This document shows positions 34,046 to 42,794 of a stretch of 45,438 bases of DNA, piece after piece (the stretch's first letter is position 1; each line of letters begins with the position of its first letter). A program made the translations under genes and the position numbers. The stretch covers positions 1 through 45,438 of the forward strand of contig JAFMYY010000031.1 in NCBI GenBank assembly GCA_017948555.1, written 5' to 3'. The DNA is from Cesiribacteraceae bacterium YIM B00369 (GTDB taxonomy: Bacteria > Bacteroidota > Bacteroidia > Cytophagales > Cyclobacteriaceae). The notes beneath the pieces were generated by a model. That model was not told the DNA's origin and did not search any database. It was given only the letters and a program-made list of their open reading frames with translations.

Positions 34046-35692
34046 ATGATAACCGCCCGACTCGCTGAAAAAGAAGATGAACGACTGCAGGAACTGTTCA
34101 GGTACGAAATGCTGGATACTCCTGAAGACGAAGAGTTTAATGATATAGTGAAATTAGCCTCCTATATTTGCCAGGCTCCTATTGCCCTTATATCACTCCT
34201 CGACAGTTGCCGGCAATGGTTTAAGGCAGAGGTTGGCTTAGATGAAAAAGAAACGCCACGGGACATATCTTTTTGTGCACACGCTATCCACTATAACAAT
34301 GTTATGGTAGTGGAAGATGCTCTTGAAGATGAGCGGTTTTTCGATAACCCCCTGGTTACAGGAGGGCCAAAGGTCCGCTTTTACGCAGGAGCACCGCTTG
34401 TCAGTCCCGGAGGATATAAAATAGGTACTTTATGCGTGTTGGATCACGAACCACGGAGTTTAACGGAGGACCAGACCTTTGCTCTGGAAACGCTTTCCCG
34501 CCATGTGGTGCAGAAGATGGAGCTTCGCAAAAAGAATAAAGAATTAAGTAAGCTTTTTGATAATTACTTAAGCCTGGAAAGAGAGTTTCACGACAGGCAA
34601 AAAGCTTTTGCCAAGGCTCAAAGAACAGCTGATATTGGAATTTTTGAATATAATGTGGAGACTGATTCTTTTAAAGGATTTGGCAGTTTCTATCTTATTC
34701 TCAATCTGCAGGAAGGAGTAATTTTTAAGTGGAGTGATATGTGCCGGCTGGTACATCCGGAGGATCTTCCATCCTTTAATTCTTTTTTTAAAAAGGTACT
34801 TAAAGAAGAAAAACACTATACTTTTGAATATCGATGCATCCGTGAAGGTACAGGGGAAGAAGTGTGCCTGCGGAGTACCGGTGAGGTAGTAAGAAACAGC
34901 AGGGGAGAAGCTGTAAAGGTTATTGGTGCGAAGCAGAATATTACCGAAAAAAGGAAAGGCGAAGAGGAACTTAAGAAGCAGAATGAAGAACTTTTGAAGG
35001 TGAATAATGAGCTTGACCATTTTGTTTCCAGAGTGTCGCACGATTTGCGGGCTCCCATTTCCACTGTATTGGGGCTTGTGGAACTTATTCTTAAGCATGA
35101 AACGGAGACAGATAAAATAAAAGAGCTTCTGATGCTGGTAAAAAAGAGTCTTGAAAAACAGGACCACTTTATAAGGGAAATTCTTGACTATTCCCGTAAT
35201 TCGCGAATGCCTCCCGTTCCTGAAAACATTGATTTTGAAGAATTAGTAGCCGAAATCCTGTCCCACCTTCAGTATTCATATGAGCAGGAGAAGGTAAAAT
35301 ACTCTCTTGCAGTGGAGCAAAAGTCACGGTTTTTAACAGATAAAAGCCGGCTGTATGTGATCTTAACCAACCTTATTTCTAATGCAATAAAATACCTGAA
35401 CCAGCAAAATGAATTTAATATTGTATGTGTGCAGGTAACGGCTACAGAGCAGGAAGCTGTTATACGGGTGGAGGATTCCGGGATAGGAATTGAAAAAGAG
35501 CACCTTAATAAGGTTTTTGAAATGTTTTACCGTGCCACAGATAAAAAGCCTGGTTCCGGATTAGGATTGTATATTGTGAAAGAATCTGTCAGGAAGCTGA
35601 ATGGTGATGTAAAACTGGAATCTGTTTATGGAAACGGAACAACCGTTACTATCCGTATCCCTAATATGCAGGCGCAGGAAGCAGAGGATTAA
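34046..35692 (+). CDS. Cytoplasmic GAF-PAS sensor histidine kinase
   Basis: The 548-residue protein has no membrane segment. Order of domains: GAF (about 22-158, with FCAHAIHYNNVMVVEDALED and FYAGAPLVSPGGYKIGTLCVLD), a linker helix, a PAS fold (about 192-305, ending VIGAKQNITEKR), a coiled stretch, the HisKA dimerisation domain with phospho-acceptor His332 in SHDLRAP, and the HATPase domain (about 430-540) with Asn446 in NLISNAIKY, DSGIGI and GSGLGLYI. All catalytic boxes are intact. No response regulator is adjacent, so it is an orphan kinase whose partner lies elsewhere. The signal is unknown; the GAF type is common in Bacteroidota cytosolic sensors. Confidence 0.92.
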   Translation: MITARLAEKEDERLQELFRYEMLDTPEDEEFNDIVKLASYICQAPIALISLLDSCRQWFKAEVGLDEKETPRDISFCAHAIHYNNVMVVEDALEDERFFDNPLVTGGPKVRFYAGAPLVSPGGYKIGTLCVLDHEPRSLTEDQTFALETLSRHVVQKMELRKKNKELSKLFDNYLSLEREFHDRQKAFAKAQRTADIGIFEYNVETDSFKGFGSFYLILNLQEGVIFKWSDMCRLVHPEDLPSFNSFFKKVLKEEKHYTFEYRCIREGTGEEVCLRSTGEVVRNSRGEAVKVIGAKQNITEKRKGEEELKKQNEELLKVNNELDHFVSRVSHDLRAPISTVLGLVELILKHETETDKIKELLMLVKKSLEKQDHFIREILDYSRNSRMPPVPENIDFEELVAEILSHLQYSYEQEKVKYSLAVEQKSRFLTDKSRLYVILTNLISNAIKYLNQQNEFNIVCVQVTATEQEAVIRVEDSGIGIEKEHLNKVFEMFYRATDKKPGSGLGLYIVKESVRKLNGDVKLESVYGNGTTVTIRIPNMQAQEAED

Positions 35693-35726
35693 AATCCTGT
35701 AAAAGCACTGTGTGAAAAGAAAAAAG

Positions 35727-35831
35727 AGGCCGTATCAGTATAAAAGCTTTACCGGACTCAGAAACTTTATTTCTGATTTTTGCTAACCCGGTTGAAGCGC
35801 ATATAAGCTCTGGCTTATATTGATACGGCCT
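35727..35831. terminator. Long bidirectional terminator between convergent genes
   Basis: AGGCCGTATCA (35727-35737) pairs perfectly with TGATACGGCCT (35821-35831). The stem continues with GTATAA against TTATAT. Inside are a second layer, ACCGG/CCGGT, and a small hairpin, CAGAAA-TTTCTG. It lies between the histidine kinase (+) and the dehydrogenase (-). Confidence 0.65.
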
Positions 35832-35853
35832 GTTATTCTTTACCGGAGGAAGG

Positions 35854-36711
35854 TTACCTGATATCAGTAGCCCCTTCTTTGGTGTGCTTCAGGCGTAATT
35901 CACCTTTTGGCTCACGGCGGAAGCTCTTATCTGCCATGGATCCCATAGGTCCTTTAGAAATGGTAATGCCGCCATCGGCAAAATAGAGGGAGCCTGTTAC
36001 GAAAGAGGCTTCGTCGGAGGCAAGGAACAGGTAAACATTTGCCATTTCTTCGGCAGTACCCCGGCGCCCCATTGGAGTTGCTGATACAAGCATTTTTTCC
36101 ATTTTCTTATCCATGTCGCTGTATTTCCGGTTAGTCCAGGCAGTATCTATTGCTCCGGGACAAACGCAGTTGGCCCTGATTCCATACTGGGCCTGTTCAG
36201 CAGCTATCCCTTTCATGAAGGCATGCATAAAACCTTTGGTGCCTCCGTAAGGCGCTACCTGGGCAATGCCGAGCTGGCCGGCCTCAGAACCTGCAAATAA
36301 TATATTACCTTTCGTCTTTTGCAGATAAGGAATAGCCTGCTTTGTCATCAGGAAAGTGGCTTTTATATTGCAGCGGACAAGAGAATCAAAGGCCTCCTCA
36401 GAAAAGTCCTGAATAAAGTTCACCTCCGGAAATATACCGGCATTGTTGATCAGGATATCCAGCTTTCCAAATTCACTTATGGCAAGGTCCACACAGTTTT
36501 TAGCATTCTGGGTAATGGATAAATCTCCCTCAAATGAAACTGCAACACCTTTGGCTTTCTTTATCTCTTTAGCGACAGCATCCACAGGGTCGTCAGGGAA
36601 TCCTGCTACTACAACACTGGCTCCTTCTTTAGCAAATTTTTTACAAATGGCTTCACCAATACCTGTACCTCCACCGGTTACAATGGCTACTTTTCCTTTT
36701 AGTCGTTCCAT
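35854..36711 (-). CDS. Short-chain dehydrogenase/reductase
   Basis: The 285-residue cytoplasmic oxidoreductase is of the classical SDR type. Motifs: TGGGTGIG for the NAD(P) site (12-19), NNAG (89-92), the catalytic Ser142 in FAGSEAG, and Tyr155 with Lys159 in YGGTKG, then PGAIDTAWT. A C-terminal extension of about 35 residues after the usual FADGG end (MADKSFRREPKGELRLKH) is rich in charge and not part of the common fold. The closest general type is glucose/ribitol-dehydrogenase-like SDRs; the substrate is unknown. It is transcribed alone, convergent with the histidine kinase and divergent from the radical SAM gene. Confidence 0.9.
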   Translation of the reverse strand: MERLKGKVAIVTGGGTGIGEAICKKFAKEGASVVVAGFPDDPVDAVAKEIKKAKGVAVSFEGDLSITQNAKNCVDLAISEFGKLDILINNAGIFPEVNFIQDFSEEAFDSLVRCNIKATFLMTKQAIPYLQKTKGNILFAGSEAGQLGIAQVAPYGGTKGFMHAFMKGIAAEQAQYGIRANCVCPGAIDTAWTNRKYSDMDKKMEKMLVSATPMGRRGTAEEMANVYLFLASDEASFVTGSLYFADGGITISKGPMGSMADKSFRREPKGELRLKHTKEGATDIR

Positions 36712-36789
36712 AAAAAATATTTAATCAGTTAAAAATCAACATACTATAAAGTAAAGGAATTGATAAACCAAAGGTTTGCCCCACAGGAA

Positions 36790-36835
36790 GAATTAATTAA
36801 GAATTAAGAATTAAGAATTAAGAATTAAGAATTAA
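36790..36835. repeat. GAATTAA heptanucleotide tandem repeat, copy 1
   Basis: Five exact tandem GAATTAA units (36801-36835) are preceded by one more unit (36790-36796) after a 4-base offset. It lies in the divergent spacer between the dehydrogenase and the radical SAM gene. The same repeat occurs at 43030-43070. Confidence 0.9.
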
Positions 36836-36877
36836 ATCTTTATAAATAAATAAAGCGACTTTCCTTTTACTTAAATC

Positions 36878-37858
36878 ATGCGCCTGATTCCTCATCCTGT
36901 ACTTTGCAATTACTATGTAACTTACCGTTGTAATGCAAAGTGTGGTTTTTGCGATATATGGGAGCGGCCATCGCCCTATATTACGCAGGAGCAGGCAGGG
37001 CATAATTTCAGGGATTTAAAAAGGTTAGGTGTGAAGGTTATTGATTTTACCGGCGGAGAGCCCCTTTTACACAGGCAAATTGATGTCCTGTTGAAGGAGG
37101 CAAAGGAGCATGGCTTTATTACAACCCTTACCACAAATACTTTACTTTACCCGAAGTGGGCAGAGAAACTGAAAGGTCTGGTCGATATGCTCCATTTCTC
37201 TGTCGATTCTCCCGTCCGCGAAGAGCATAATGCATCCCGCGGAGTCGCCTGCTTCGATTTTGTGCATGAATCCATCCGGCAGGCGGTTGCTTTAGGGGAG
37301 CGGCCCGATATACTGTTTACAGTATTGGATAATAATGTGCACCAGATAGAGGAAGTGTATAATAGCTTTTGCAGGCCTCATGGGCTGGTCCTTATTCTTA
37401 ATCCTGTGTTCGCTTATAATGCAGTGGAAACGGGGAGCGGCTTATCTGTTTCAGCCCTTGAAAAGCTGCGGCAATGGGGCAGAAAGCCAGGTGTTTACCT
37501 GAATGATGGTTTTATAGGCTTAAGGCTGGATGGAGGAAATCAGGTGGATAAACCGGTTTGTAAAGCAGGGAGTACAACCATTGTAATATCGCCGGAGAAT
37601 AAGCTGGTGCTGCCCTGTTACCACCTGGGGCTGCAGGAAATCCCGATTGAAAATCAATTATATACTTTATATAAAAGTAAGCAGGTGCAATCGCTGATAA
37701 AGCAGGAGGGAAGGCTGCCGGCTTGCCAGGGTTGTGTAATAAATTGCTATATGCAGCCAAGTTTTGCAACCCATACAAGCAGGTATTTCTGGCAGGCCCT
37801 GCCGGGAACGCTTAAATATAACAGAATGAAGGGCACCTGGAAACAGTTTTTCCGGTAG
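36878..37858 (+). CDS. Radical SAM protein with SPASM-like C-terminal cysteines
   Basis: The 326-residue product carries the radical SAM signature CNAKCGFC (Cys18, Cys22, Cys25) followed by DIW, the TGGEP motif (58-62), and a barrel with NTLLY and FSVDSP. The C-terminal part has Cys228, Cys247, Cys283, Cys286 and Cys290 (CQGCVINC), arranged like a SPASM or twitch domain that holds an extra iron-sulphur cluster. Such enzymes modify peptides or small molecules by 5'-deoxyadenosyl radical chemistry. No precursor peptide or partner gene is adjacent, so the substrate is open. The start ATG 36878 leaves only nine residues before the core. Confidence 0.88.
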   Translation: MRLIPHPVLCNYYVTYRCNAKCGFCDIWERPSPYITQEQAGHNFRDLKRLGVKVIDFTGGEPLLHRQIDVLLKEAKEHGFITTLTTNTLLYPKWAEKLKGLVDMLHFSVDSPVREEHNASRGVACFDFVHESIRQAVALGERPDILFTVLDNNVHQIEEVYNSFCRPHGLVLILNPVFAYNAVETGSGLSVSALEKLRQWGRKPGVYLNDGFIGLRLDGGNQVDKPVCKAGSTTIVISPENKLVLPCYHLGLQEIPIENQLYTLYKSKQVQSLIKQEGRLPACQGCVINCYMQPSFATHTSRYFWQALPGTLKYNRMKGTWKQFFR

Positions 37859-37988
37859 TACAGCGTCAGGAGAGGCTTGAAAACAGCAGTTTTGCCTGTA
37901 AAATCCTGCATGGCGGCTCTTCTGCAACAGGCAGGGGAATAGGTACTAAATTTTTAGAAGTTTACTGCCTTTATTCAGCATATTTAAA

Positions 37989-37996
37989 TATATTTG
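37989..37996 (+). promoter_or_regulatory. Bacteroidota-type -7 box before nqrF
   Basis: TATATTTG fits TAnnTTTG exactly and lies 55 bp before the nqrF start codon, so nqrF probably has its own promoter. Confidence 0.45.
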
Positions 37997-38051
37997 CATC
38001 GATTTCCGCAAAGGAAATTTGTAAGTTTTAACATAAAGATCAGATAGGTAA

Positions 38052-39353
38052 ATGAGTTCTGTTATAATTACCGCAATAGTAGCTTTTACCCTGTTAATTT
38101 TACTATTGGTTTTTATTCTCCTGTTTGCCCAGTCAAAACTGGTGCAGTCCGGCGATGTAAAGATCATCGTAAACGGGGATGAAAAGAACCCGATTGTTAC
38201 CTCTGCAGGAGGAACCTTGCTGTCAACCCTGTCTGCCCAAAAGGTATTTCTGCCTTCGGCCTGTGGTGGTGGCGGTACCTGTGCCATGTGTAAATGTGTG
38301 GTTGAAGACGGAGGCGGCGAAGTATTGCCTACCGAGGTAGGTCACCTGAGCCGTACCGAGCAAAAGGAACATGTTCGTCTTTCCTGCCAGGTAAAGGTGA
38401 AAAACGACATGCGTATCCGCATCCCTGAAGAGATATTCGGTATCAAGAAATGGGAGTGTACTGTGGTGTCAAACTATAACGTATCTACCTTTATCAAGGA
38501 ATTTGTGGTGGAGTTGCCGAAAGGTGAAAACATGCATTTTGAATCAGGTGGATATATCCAGATTGACGTGCCGGCCATTACGGTTAACTTCAAGGATATG
38601 GATATTACTCCTAAGCCGGAGCTGAACCACCCTCAGGATGTGTATAAGTCTGACTGGGATAAATTCCAGATGTGGGGTCTGCAAATGAAGAACGATGAAC
38701 CGCTCTTCCGTGCTTACTCAATGGCTAACCACCCTGCCGAAGGAAACATCATTATGCTTACCATACGTATTGCCACCCCGCCATGGGATCGTGCCAATAA
38801 TAAGTGGATGGATGTGAATCCTGGTATCTGTTCTTCTTATGTGTTCTCCCGTAAACCTGGTGATAAAGTAACTATTTCAGGTCCTTATGGTGAGTTCTTT
38901 ATCAACCCTACCGACCGCGAAATGATTTATATAGGTGGTGGTGCAGGTATGGCTCCTTTACGTTCGCACATTTTCCACCTGTTTCATACAGAAAAATCAG
39001 ACCGTAAAGTATCATACTGGTATGGTGGCCGATCTAAAAAAGAGTTGTTCTATACTAACCACTTCCGGAATATTGAAAAAGACTTCCCTAATTTCCGGTT
39101 CCACATTGGTTTATCAGAACCACTTCCTGAAGATAACTGGAAGGTAAAGAAAACGCTGGAAGATGATGGCGATGGTTATGTTGGTTTCATTCACCAGGTG
39201 CTTTACGATAACTACTTAAAGACCCACCCGGAACCTGAAGAAATTGAGTATTACCTTTGCGGACCTCCAATGATGAACGCAGCGGTACTTAAAATGCTGG
39301 ACGATTTAGGTGTTCCGCCGGAAAATATCCGATTCGACGACTTCGGTGGCTGA
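38052..39353 (+). CDS. nqrF: Na+-translocating NADH:quinone reductase subunit F
   Basis: The 433-residue membrane-anchored subunit takes electrons from NADH into the Na+-NQR complex. An N-terminal membrane helix (about 4-27) is followed by a 2Fe-2S ferredoxin domain with Cys71, Cys77, Cys80 and Cys112 (an extra Cys82 lies nearby). Then come the FAD domain with RAYSMAN and the NADH domain with [14 protein letters not shown] and [13 protein letters not shown]. The end FDDFGG is typical. All cofactor motifs are intact. The other five nqr genes, normally in one operon, are not next to it; the gene has its own promoter box and a terminator 17 bp after the stop. Confidence 0.96.
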   Translation: MSSVIITAIVAFTLLILLLVFILLFAQSKLVQSGDVKIIVNGDEKNPIVTSAGGTLLSTLSAQKVFLPSACGGGGTCAMCKCVVEDGGGEVLPTEVGHLSRTEQKEHVRLSCQVKVKNDMRIRIPEEIFGIKKWECTVVSNYNVSTFIKEFVVELPKGENMHFESGGYIQIDVPAITVNFKDMDITPKPELNHPQDVYKSDWDKFQMWGLQMKNDEPLFRAYSMANHPAEGNIIMLTIRIATPPWDRANNKWMDVNPGICSSYVFSRKPGDKVTISGPYGEFFINPTDREMIYIGGGAGMAPLRSHIFHLFHTEKSDRKVSYWYGGRSKKELFYTNHFRNIEKDFPNFRFHIGLSEPLPEDNWKVKKTLEDDGDGYVGFIHQVLYDNYLKTHPEPEEIEYYLCGPPMMNAAVLKMLDDLGVPPENIRFDDFGG

Positions 39354-39369
39354 TCAGGAAAAACTTTAA

Positions 39370-39397
39370 TAAGGGAGCTTTTAAGCTCCCTTTTTTT
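39370..39397 (+). terminator. Terminator after nqrF
   Basis: AAGGGAGCTT (39371-39380) pairs with AAGCTCCCTT (39383-39392) and is followed by a T-run. Confidence 0.85.
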
Positions 39398-39488
39398 GTG
39401 GCCACTGCGTTGGCTGCCTTTATTCATTTCTGTATTTTTGAGTAAGGCTATCGCAGATCGGCTCATTAGCAAATAAGTATTTACACCT

Positions 39489-40667
39489 ATGGAAAATCTG
39501 GATCTCAAAATTTTCTTTACCGGAATCGATGAGGCAGTTTATGCCGATATTACCTCGCACAGTGCGTTGGTTAAAAGCATGCGCATAAATGGAGAAACCT
39601 TTCCGGAGCTGGAAGGTGCAGATCTTGCCCTTATCGGCCTTACTGAAAACAGGGGTACTGATGAAAAAAACAGTGGGGTAAGCAAGGCTGCTAATGAAAT
39701 CCGCCGGAAATTATACAGTCTGAAAAAAGGCCATGCTACATCAACCAGACTTATTGACCTCGGAAACCTTTCGCCCGGCATTACGCAGGAAGAAACAAAT
39801 TTGAGAATTAAGGAGGTATGCCAGATCCTGATTCAGGAAAACATTCTGCCGGTGCTCATCGGAGGGTCGCATGATCTTGCCTATGGGCAGTATATGGCTT
39901 ATGAAGATCTCGAAAAGCTTGTTTCTGTAGTAAGTATTGATGCCTTCCTGGATATGGAAGATGAAAAGGAGCTGCCGGAAAACCAGCGACACATCCATAA
40001 AATGATGGTGCACGAGCCAAACTACCTGTTTAATTTTAATTTGCTCGGCTACCAGACTTACCTTACCGACCCTAATGCAATGGCGGTACTGGAGCGGTTT
40101 TATTTTGAGGCGCACCGCCTGGGCCAGATCCGCGAGGATATTAAAGAAACAGAGCCTCTCATCCGGGATGCCGACCTGCTCAGCTTCGATATTACAGCTA
40201 TTAAAGGCTGCGATGCTCCCGGGAATGCGCTTGCCCAGCCTTTTGGCCTTACCGGCGAAGAGGCCTGCCAGCTTTGCTGGTATGCCGGCCTGAGTGAAAA
40301 GCTCAGCTCAGTAGGTTTTTTTGAGTACAATCCAGAGCTGGACGATAGCAGAAAAACCACCGCCGGTGTGATGGCAACCATGATCTGGTATTTTATAGAA
40401 GGCTTTTACAACCGCAAGAGTGACTTAAGTTTTACCAGCAACGACTATAAACGCTATATCGTTTCCATGCCATCGGAACCTAATACCATTACCTTCTACA
40501 AAAGCAATTCAAGCGAAAAGTGGTGGATGGAAGTGCCTCATCCCGAGGAAAAGAACAGCCGCTTCGGACGCAATTTTATGGTGCCCTGCAGTTATAAAGA
40601 CTATACCACAGCAGTTGAAGGAGAACTTCCCGAGCGCTGGATAAGCGTATATGCAAAGCTGATTTAG
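39489..40667 (+). CDS. Arginase/formimidoylglutamase-fold protein with altered metal ligands
   Basis: The 392-residue product follows the ureohydrolase fold: LALIGLTENRG near the start, GGSHDLAYGQY (125-135), SIDAFLDME (149-157), SFDITAIKGCDAPG (232-245), and GFFEYNPELDD. Ureohydrolases need two manganese ions held by GGxH, DAHxD and DxD. Here His128 remains, but DAHxD reads DAFLD (His to Phe153) and DxD reads DIT (Asp to Thr236). Two ligand positions are therefore lost and the usual hydrolysis is unlikely; it may be a pseudoenzyme or bind metal differently. Related Bacteroidota proteins are often named formimidoylglutamase. It is probably co-transcribed with the small gene 14 bp downstream. 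Confidence 0.82.
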   Translation: MENLDLKIFFTGIDEAVYADITSHSALVKSMRINGETFPELEGADLALIGLTENRGTDEKNSGVSKAANEIRRKLYSLKKGHATSTRLIDLGNLSPGITQEETNLRIKEVCQILIQENILPVLIGGSHDLAYGQYMAYEDLEKLVSVVSIDAFLDMEDEKELPENQRHIHKMMVHEPNYLFNFNLLGYQTYLTDPNAMAVLERFYFEAHRLGQIREDIKETEPLIRDADLLSFDITAIKGCDAPGNALAQPFGLTGEEACQLCWYAGLSEKLSSVGFFEYNPELDDSRKTTAGVMATMIWYFIEGFYNRKSDLSFTSNDYKRYIVSMPSEPNTITFYKSNSSEKWWMEVPHPEEKNSRFGRNFMVPCSYKDYTTAVEGELPERWISVYAKLI

Positions 40668-40681
40668 AATGTAAATAAATA

Positions 40682-41065
40682 ATGGAGGTGTTTCTTTCAG
40701 AATTTTTTGCTGATTACCGGCAACTATTTGAGCAGGGAGAGAGCCTGGAAGTAATTGAGCGCTTTTATGCTGATGATATTATCCAGCATGAAAACTGTGA
40801 TAAACCTTTTGCGGGGAAAGATAAGCTCCTTGAGATGGAGAAAGCTAACCTTGCCGGAGTGCAAAGCCTGGAACAGCATATTGCCAGCTTTATTGTTGAT
40901 GAACAGCATGGCATGATGATGGGTGAAATGAAGATACGCTTTCAAAACCTTAAGGGCCAGTGGAAGCAGCTGGAAGAGGCTTTCGTACAGAAATGGAAAG
41001 AAGGAAAAATAGTATACCAGCGGTTTTACTATAACTGTATTTCAGATGAGGAAGGGAAAGTTTAA
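40682..41065 (+). CDS. NTF2/SnoaL-like small protein
   Basis: The 127-residue protein has the pattern of the NTF2-like cone fold: helices with FFADYRQLFEQGESLEVIERFYADDI, then IIQHEN, then GKDKLLEMEKANLAGVQ, and a curved sheet with EMKIRFQNL and QKWKEGKIVYQRFYY. No signal peptide is present. Such proteins bind small ligands or act as isomerases and hydrolases; no catalytic residues can be assigned. It is coupled to the arginase-fold gene (14-bp gap), and its stop lies 11 bp from the end of the convergent minus-strand gene. Confidence 0.72.
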   Translation: MEVFLSEFFADYRQLFEQGESLEVIERFYADDIIQHENCDKPFAGKDKLLEMEKANLAGVQSLEQHIASFIVDEQHGMMMGEMKIRFQNLKGQWKQLEEAFVQKWKEGKIVYQRFYYNCISDEEGKV

Positions 41066-41076
41066 AGAATATATTT

Positions 41077-41862
41077 CTAGTACCTGTTTATATTTTTGAA
41101 TTGCCTGTGGTAGCGCTGAATGGCAAGGATTACCTGGTATTCATTTGCTTCTTCCAGAAAGGCGAGGCTTGGTTTGCAGAATGCTAAAAAGCGCTTAAGC
41201 TCCGGGCCGGTTAAACCGGTTATTTCTGTAACCACTTCCGGATCGAACCAATACTCATACAAGGCTTTATAATATTTCTCTTCGTTTTCCTTCTCCTTAA
41301 GTGCCCTTATTTTTACCCTCTGCTTTTCGTTCTTGTTGAACTTATTGGCAAGGGCAGTAATGGCACCGGTTACTGCCGCACCACCTCCCATTGTTGAAGT
41401 ACCCAGGCCTATTTGGTCTTCCTGGCGGCTCCGGCCACTTGGCTTTACACTTCTGTAACCCACATAAGGATCTTTACTGGGTTCCGCAGGTGCAAAAGGT
41501 TGCTTCAGCCGGTTTGCTCTTACGTTAAGCTGCTGCAGCTTATACACCCTTTCCTTCATGGGTACTGTAAATCCAAGTTCCCTGAGCTGGTAAATGTTCA
41601 GGGTAGTATCCACATAGCCAATCATCCTGAATTCAATTGAATCGCTTAAACGGGCCATAATCCGGAACCCGCCATCTGCATTGGTGGTGGTTCCTTTTCT
41701 GCTTGCCTTGTTGTACACCTGAACAAATGCCATGCCTGCAGTGCTGTCCTTCGCGCTGACCACACGACCGCTGATGAGTTCGGCTTGCGGTGGCACCTGC
41801 TGTGCATGCACTGTGGTACCTACCAGCCGGATAAAGATGAATATGAGAAAGATGTACTTCAA
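41077..41862 (-). CDS. Exported carboxypeptidase-regulatory-like domain protein
   Basis: The 261-residue product has a signal peptide ending TVHAQ (about 21) and a CarboxypepD_reg-like beta domain (about 28-115: ISGRVVSAKDSTAGMAFVQVYN, TNADGGFRI, IGYVDTTL). A linker with SRQEDQIGLGTSTMGGG comes next. The C-terminal part (about 175-261) is a charged helical region ending YHRQFKNINRY. Proteins of this layout are common and uncharacterised in Bacteroidota and probably periplasmic. There is no TonB-dependent barrel, so it is not a truncated SusC. It is convergent with the NTF2-like gene and divergent from the RDD gene. Confidence 0.78.
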   Translation of the reverse strand: MKYIFLIFIFIRLVGTTVHAQQVPPQAELISGRVVSAKDSTAGMAFVQVYNKASRKGTTTNADGGFRIMARLSDSIEFRMIGYVDTTLNIYQLRELGFTVPMKERVYKLQQLNVRANRLKQPFAPAEPSKDPYVGYRSVKPSGRSRQEDQIGLGTSTMGGGAAVTGAITALANKFNKNEKQRVKIRALKEKENEEKYYKALYEYWFDPEVVTEITGLTGPELKRFLAFCKPSLAFLEEANEYQVILAIQRYHRQFKNINRY

Positions 41863-42068
41863 GATATTAGCAAAACGTAAAATCAGGGTAAATAATTTTT
41901 ACCCGTGCAAATTAATTCAATCTTCATGTTTTTAATGCCCTGTTGCCAAAATTTTATTCAGCCTGTTTTCAAATTCTTTCCATTTATTAACATTATTTTT
42001 GGTCATCATTATCTGCAGAAAACAATATTGATATAAAGTTCTTAAAAGAAAGGTAAAATATTTATTTC

Positions 42069-42791
42069 ATGCAAAAAACTGGTATTCCAGCCACCCAAAA
42101 CTTATTAATTGATTATGAAGTAGCTGGTTTAGGCGAAAGGATTGGTGCATTTTTGCTCGATTTGCTCCTGCAGCTCACCTATCTGATTATCTTAGGGTAT
42201 ATCAATATCGAAATAAAAACTTTCCCTCTGTGGATGAATGGAGCATTGATGCTGCCGGTTTTTCTATATCAATTGTTGTGTGAAGTTTTTTTTGGCGGAC
42301 AGTCTTTAGGGAAGCGGCAGTTTAAAATTAAAGTGGTAAGGCTGGATGGTACTACTCCTAAGCTGAAAGATTTTATACTAAGGTGGTTACTTCGGCCTTT
42401 GGATATCTGGCTGGTGTCCGGTTCCGTTGCAGTGTTATCTATATTACTAAGTGTGCGCGGGCAGCGCCTTGGAGATATGGCAGGGGGCACTACAATAGTT
42501 AAATACCGTTCTCAGGTTTTTACACGGGAAGCGGCAGACGATGCAACAGGTTTTCAGGAAGATTATATTTTAACTTTTCCTGAGGTCAGGCGTTTAAATG
42601 AAAAAGATATTGCTCTTATACAGGAAACCCTGCAGACTTACAGGAGAACAGCCAATCCTCAGCCTGTTCAAAGCATGACTGTAAAAATGAAAAAGAAAAC
42701 AGGAGTAGATGTGGAAATGCCCCCTCTGGAATTTTTAAATGTGGTGGTGAAAGATTATACTTTCCTGAAAAGAGGAGGGGAGGTAAAGTAA
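42069..42791 (+). CDS. RDD family membrane protein
   Basis: The 240-residue product has the RDD domain in the first 150 residues: GERIGAFLLDLLLQ (RDD Arg and Asp), a first membrane helix (about 27-45), a second (about 56-76), FGGQSLGKRQFKIKVVRLDG, RWLLRPLD, a third helix (about 116-130) and RGQRLGDMAGGTTIVKY. A cytoplasmic tail of about 90 residues, mostly helical and charged, follows. RDD proteins are thought to be ion or solute transporters, but the function of this branch is not established. The stop is 3 bp before the cytochrome b5-like gene, so the two are translationally close partners. Confidence 0.88.
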   Translation: MQKTGIPATQNLLIDYEVAGLGERIGAFLLDLLLQLTYLIILGYINIEIKTFPLWMNGALMLPVFLYQLLCEVFFGGQSLGKRQFKIKVVRLDGTTPKLKDFILRWLLRPLDIWLVSGSVAVLSILLSVRGQRLGDMAGGTTIVKYRSQVFTREAADDATGFQEDYILTFPEVRRLNEKDIALIQETLQTYRRTANPQPVQSMTVKMKKKTGVDVEMPPLEFLNVVVKDYTFLKRGGEVK

Positions 42792-42794
42792 GGA

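Noticed and set aside
34568-35167. 199-codon minus-strand open frame inside the histidine kinase
   Set aside because: It is antisense to PAS and HisKA coding sequence; its FFF-rich composition comes from AAA/GAA codons opposite.
36790-36835. GAATTAA array as attachment site of a mobile element
   Set aside because: No integrase, transposase, tRNA or target duplication was found near either copy.
41077-41862. Truncated SusC
   Set aside because: It has a CarboxypepD_reg-like domain, but the rest is a complete helical region with its own end, not a broken plug or barrel.
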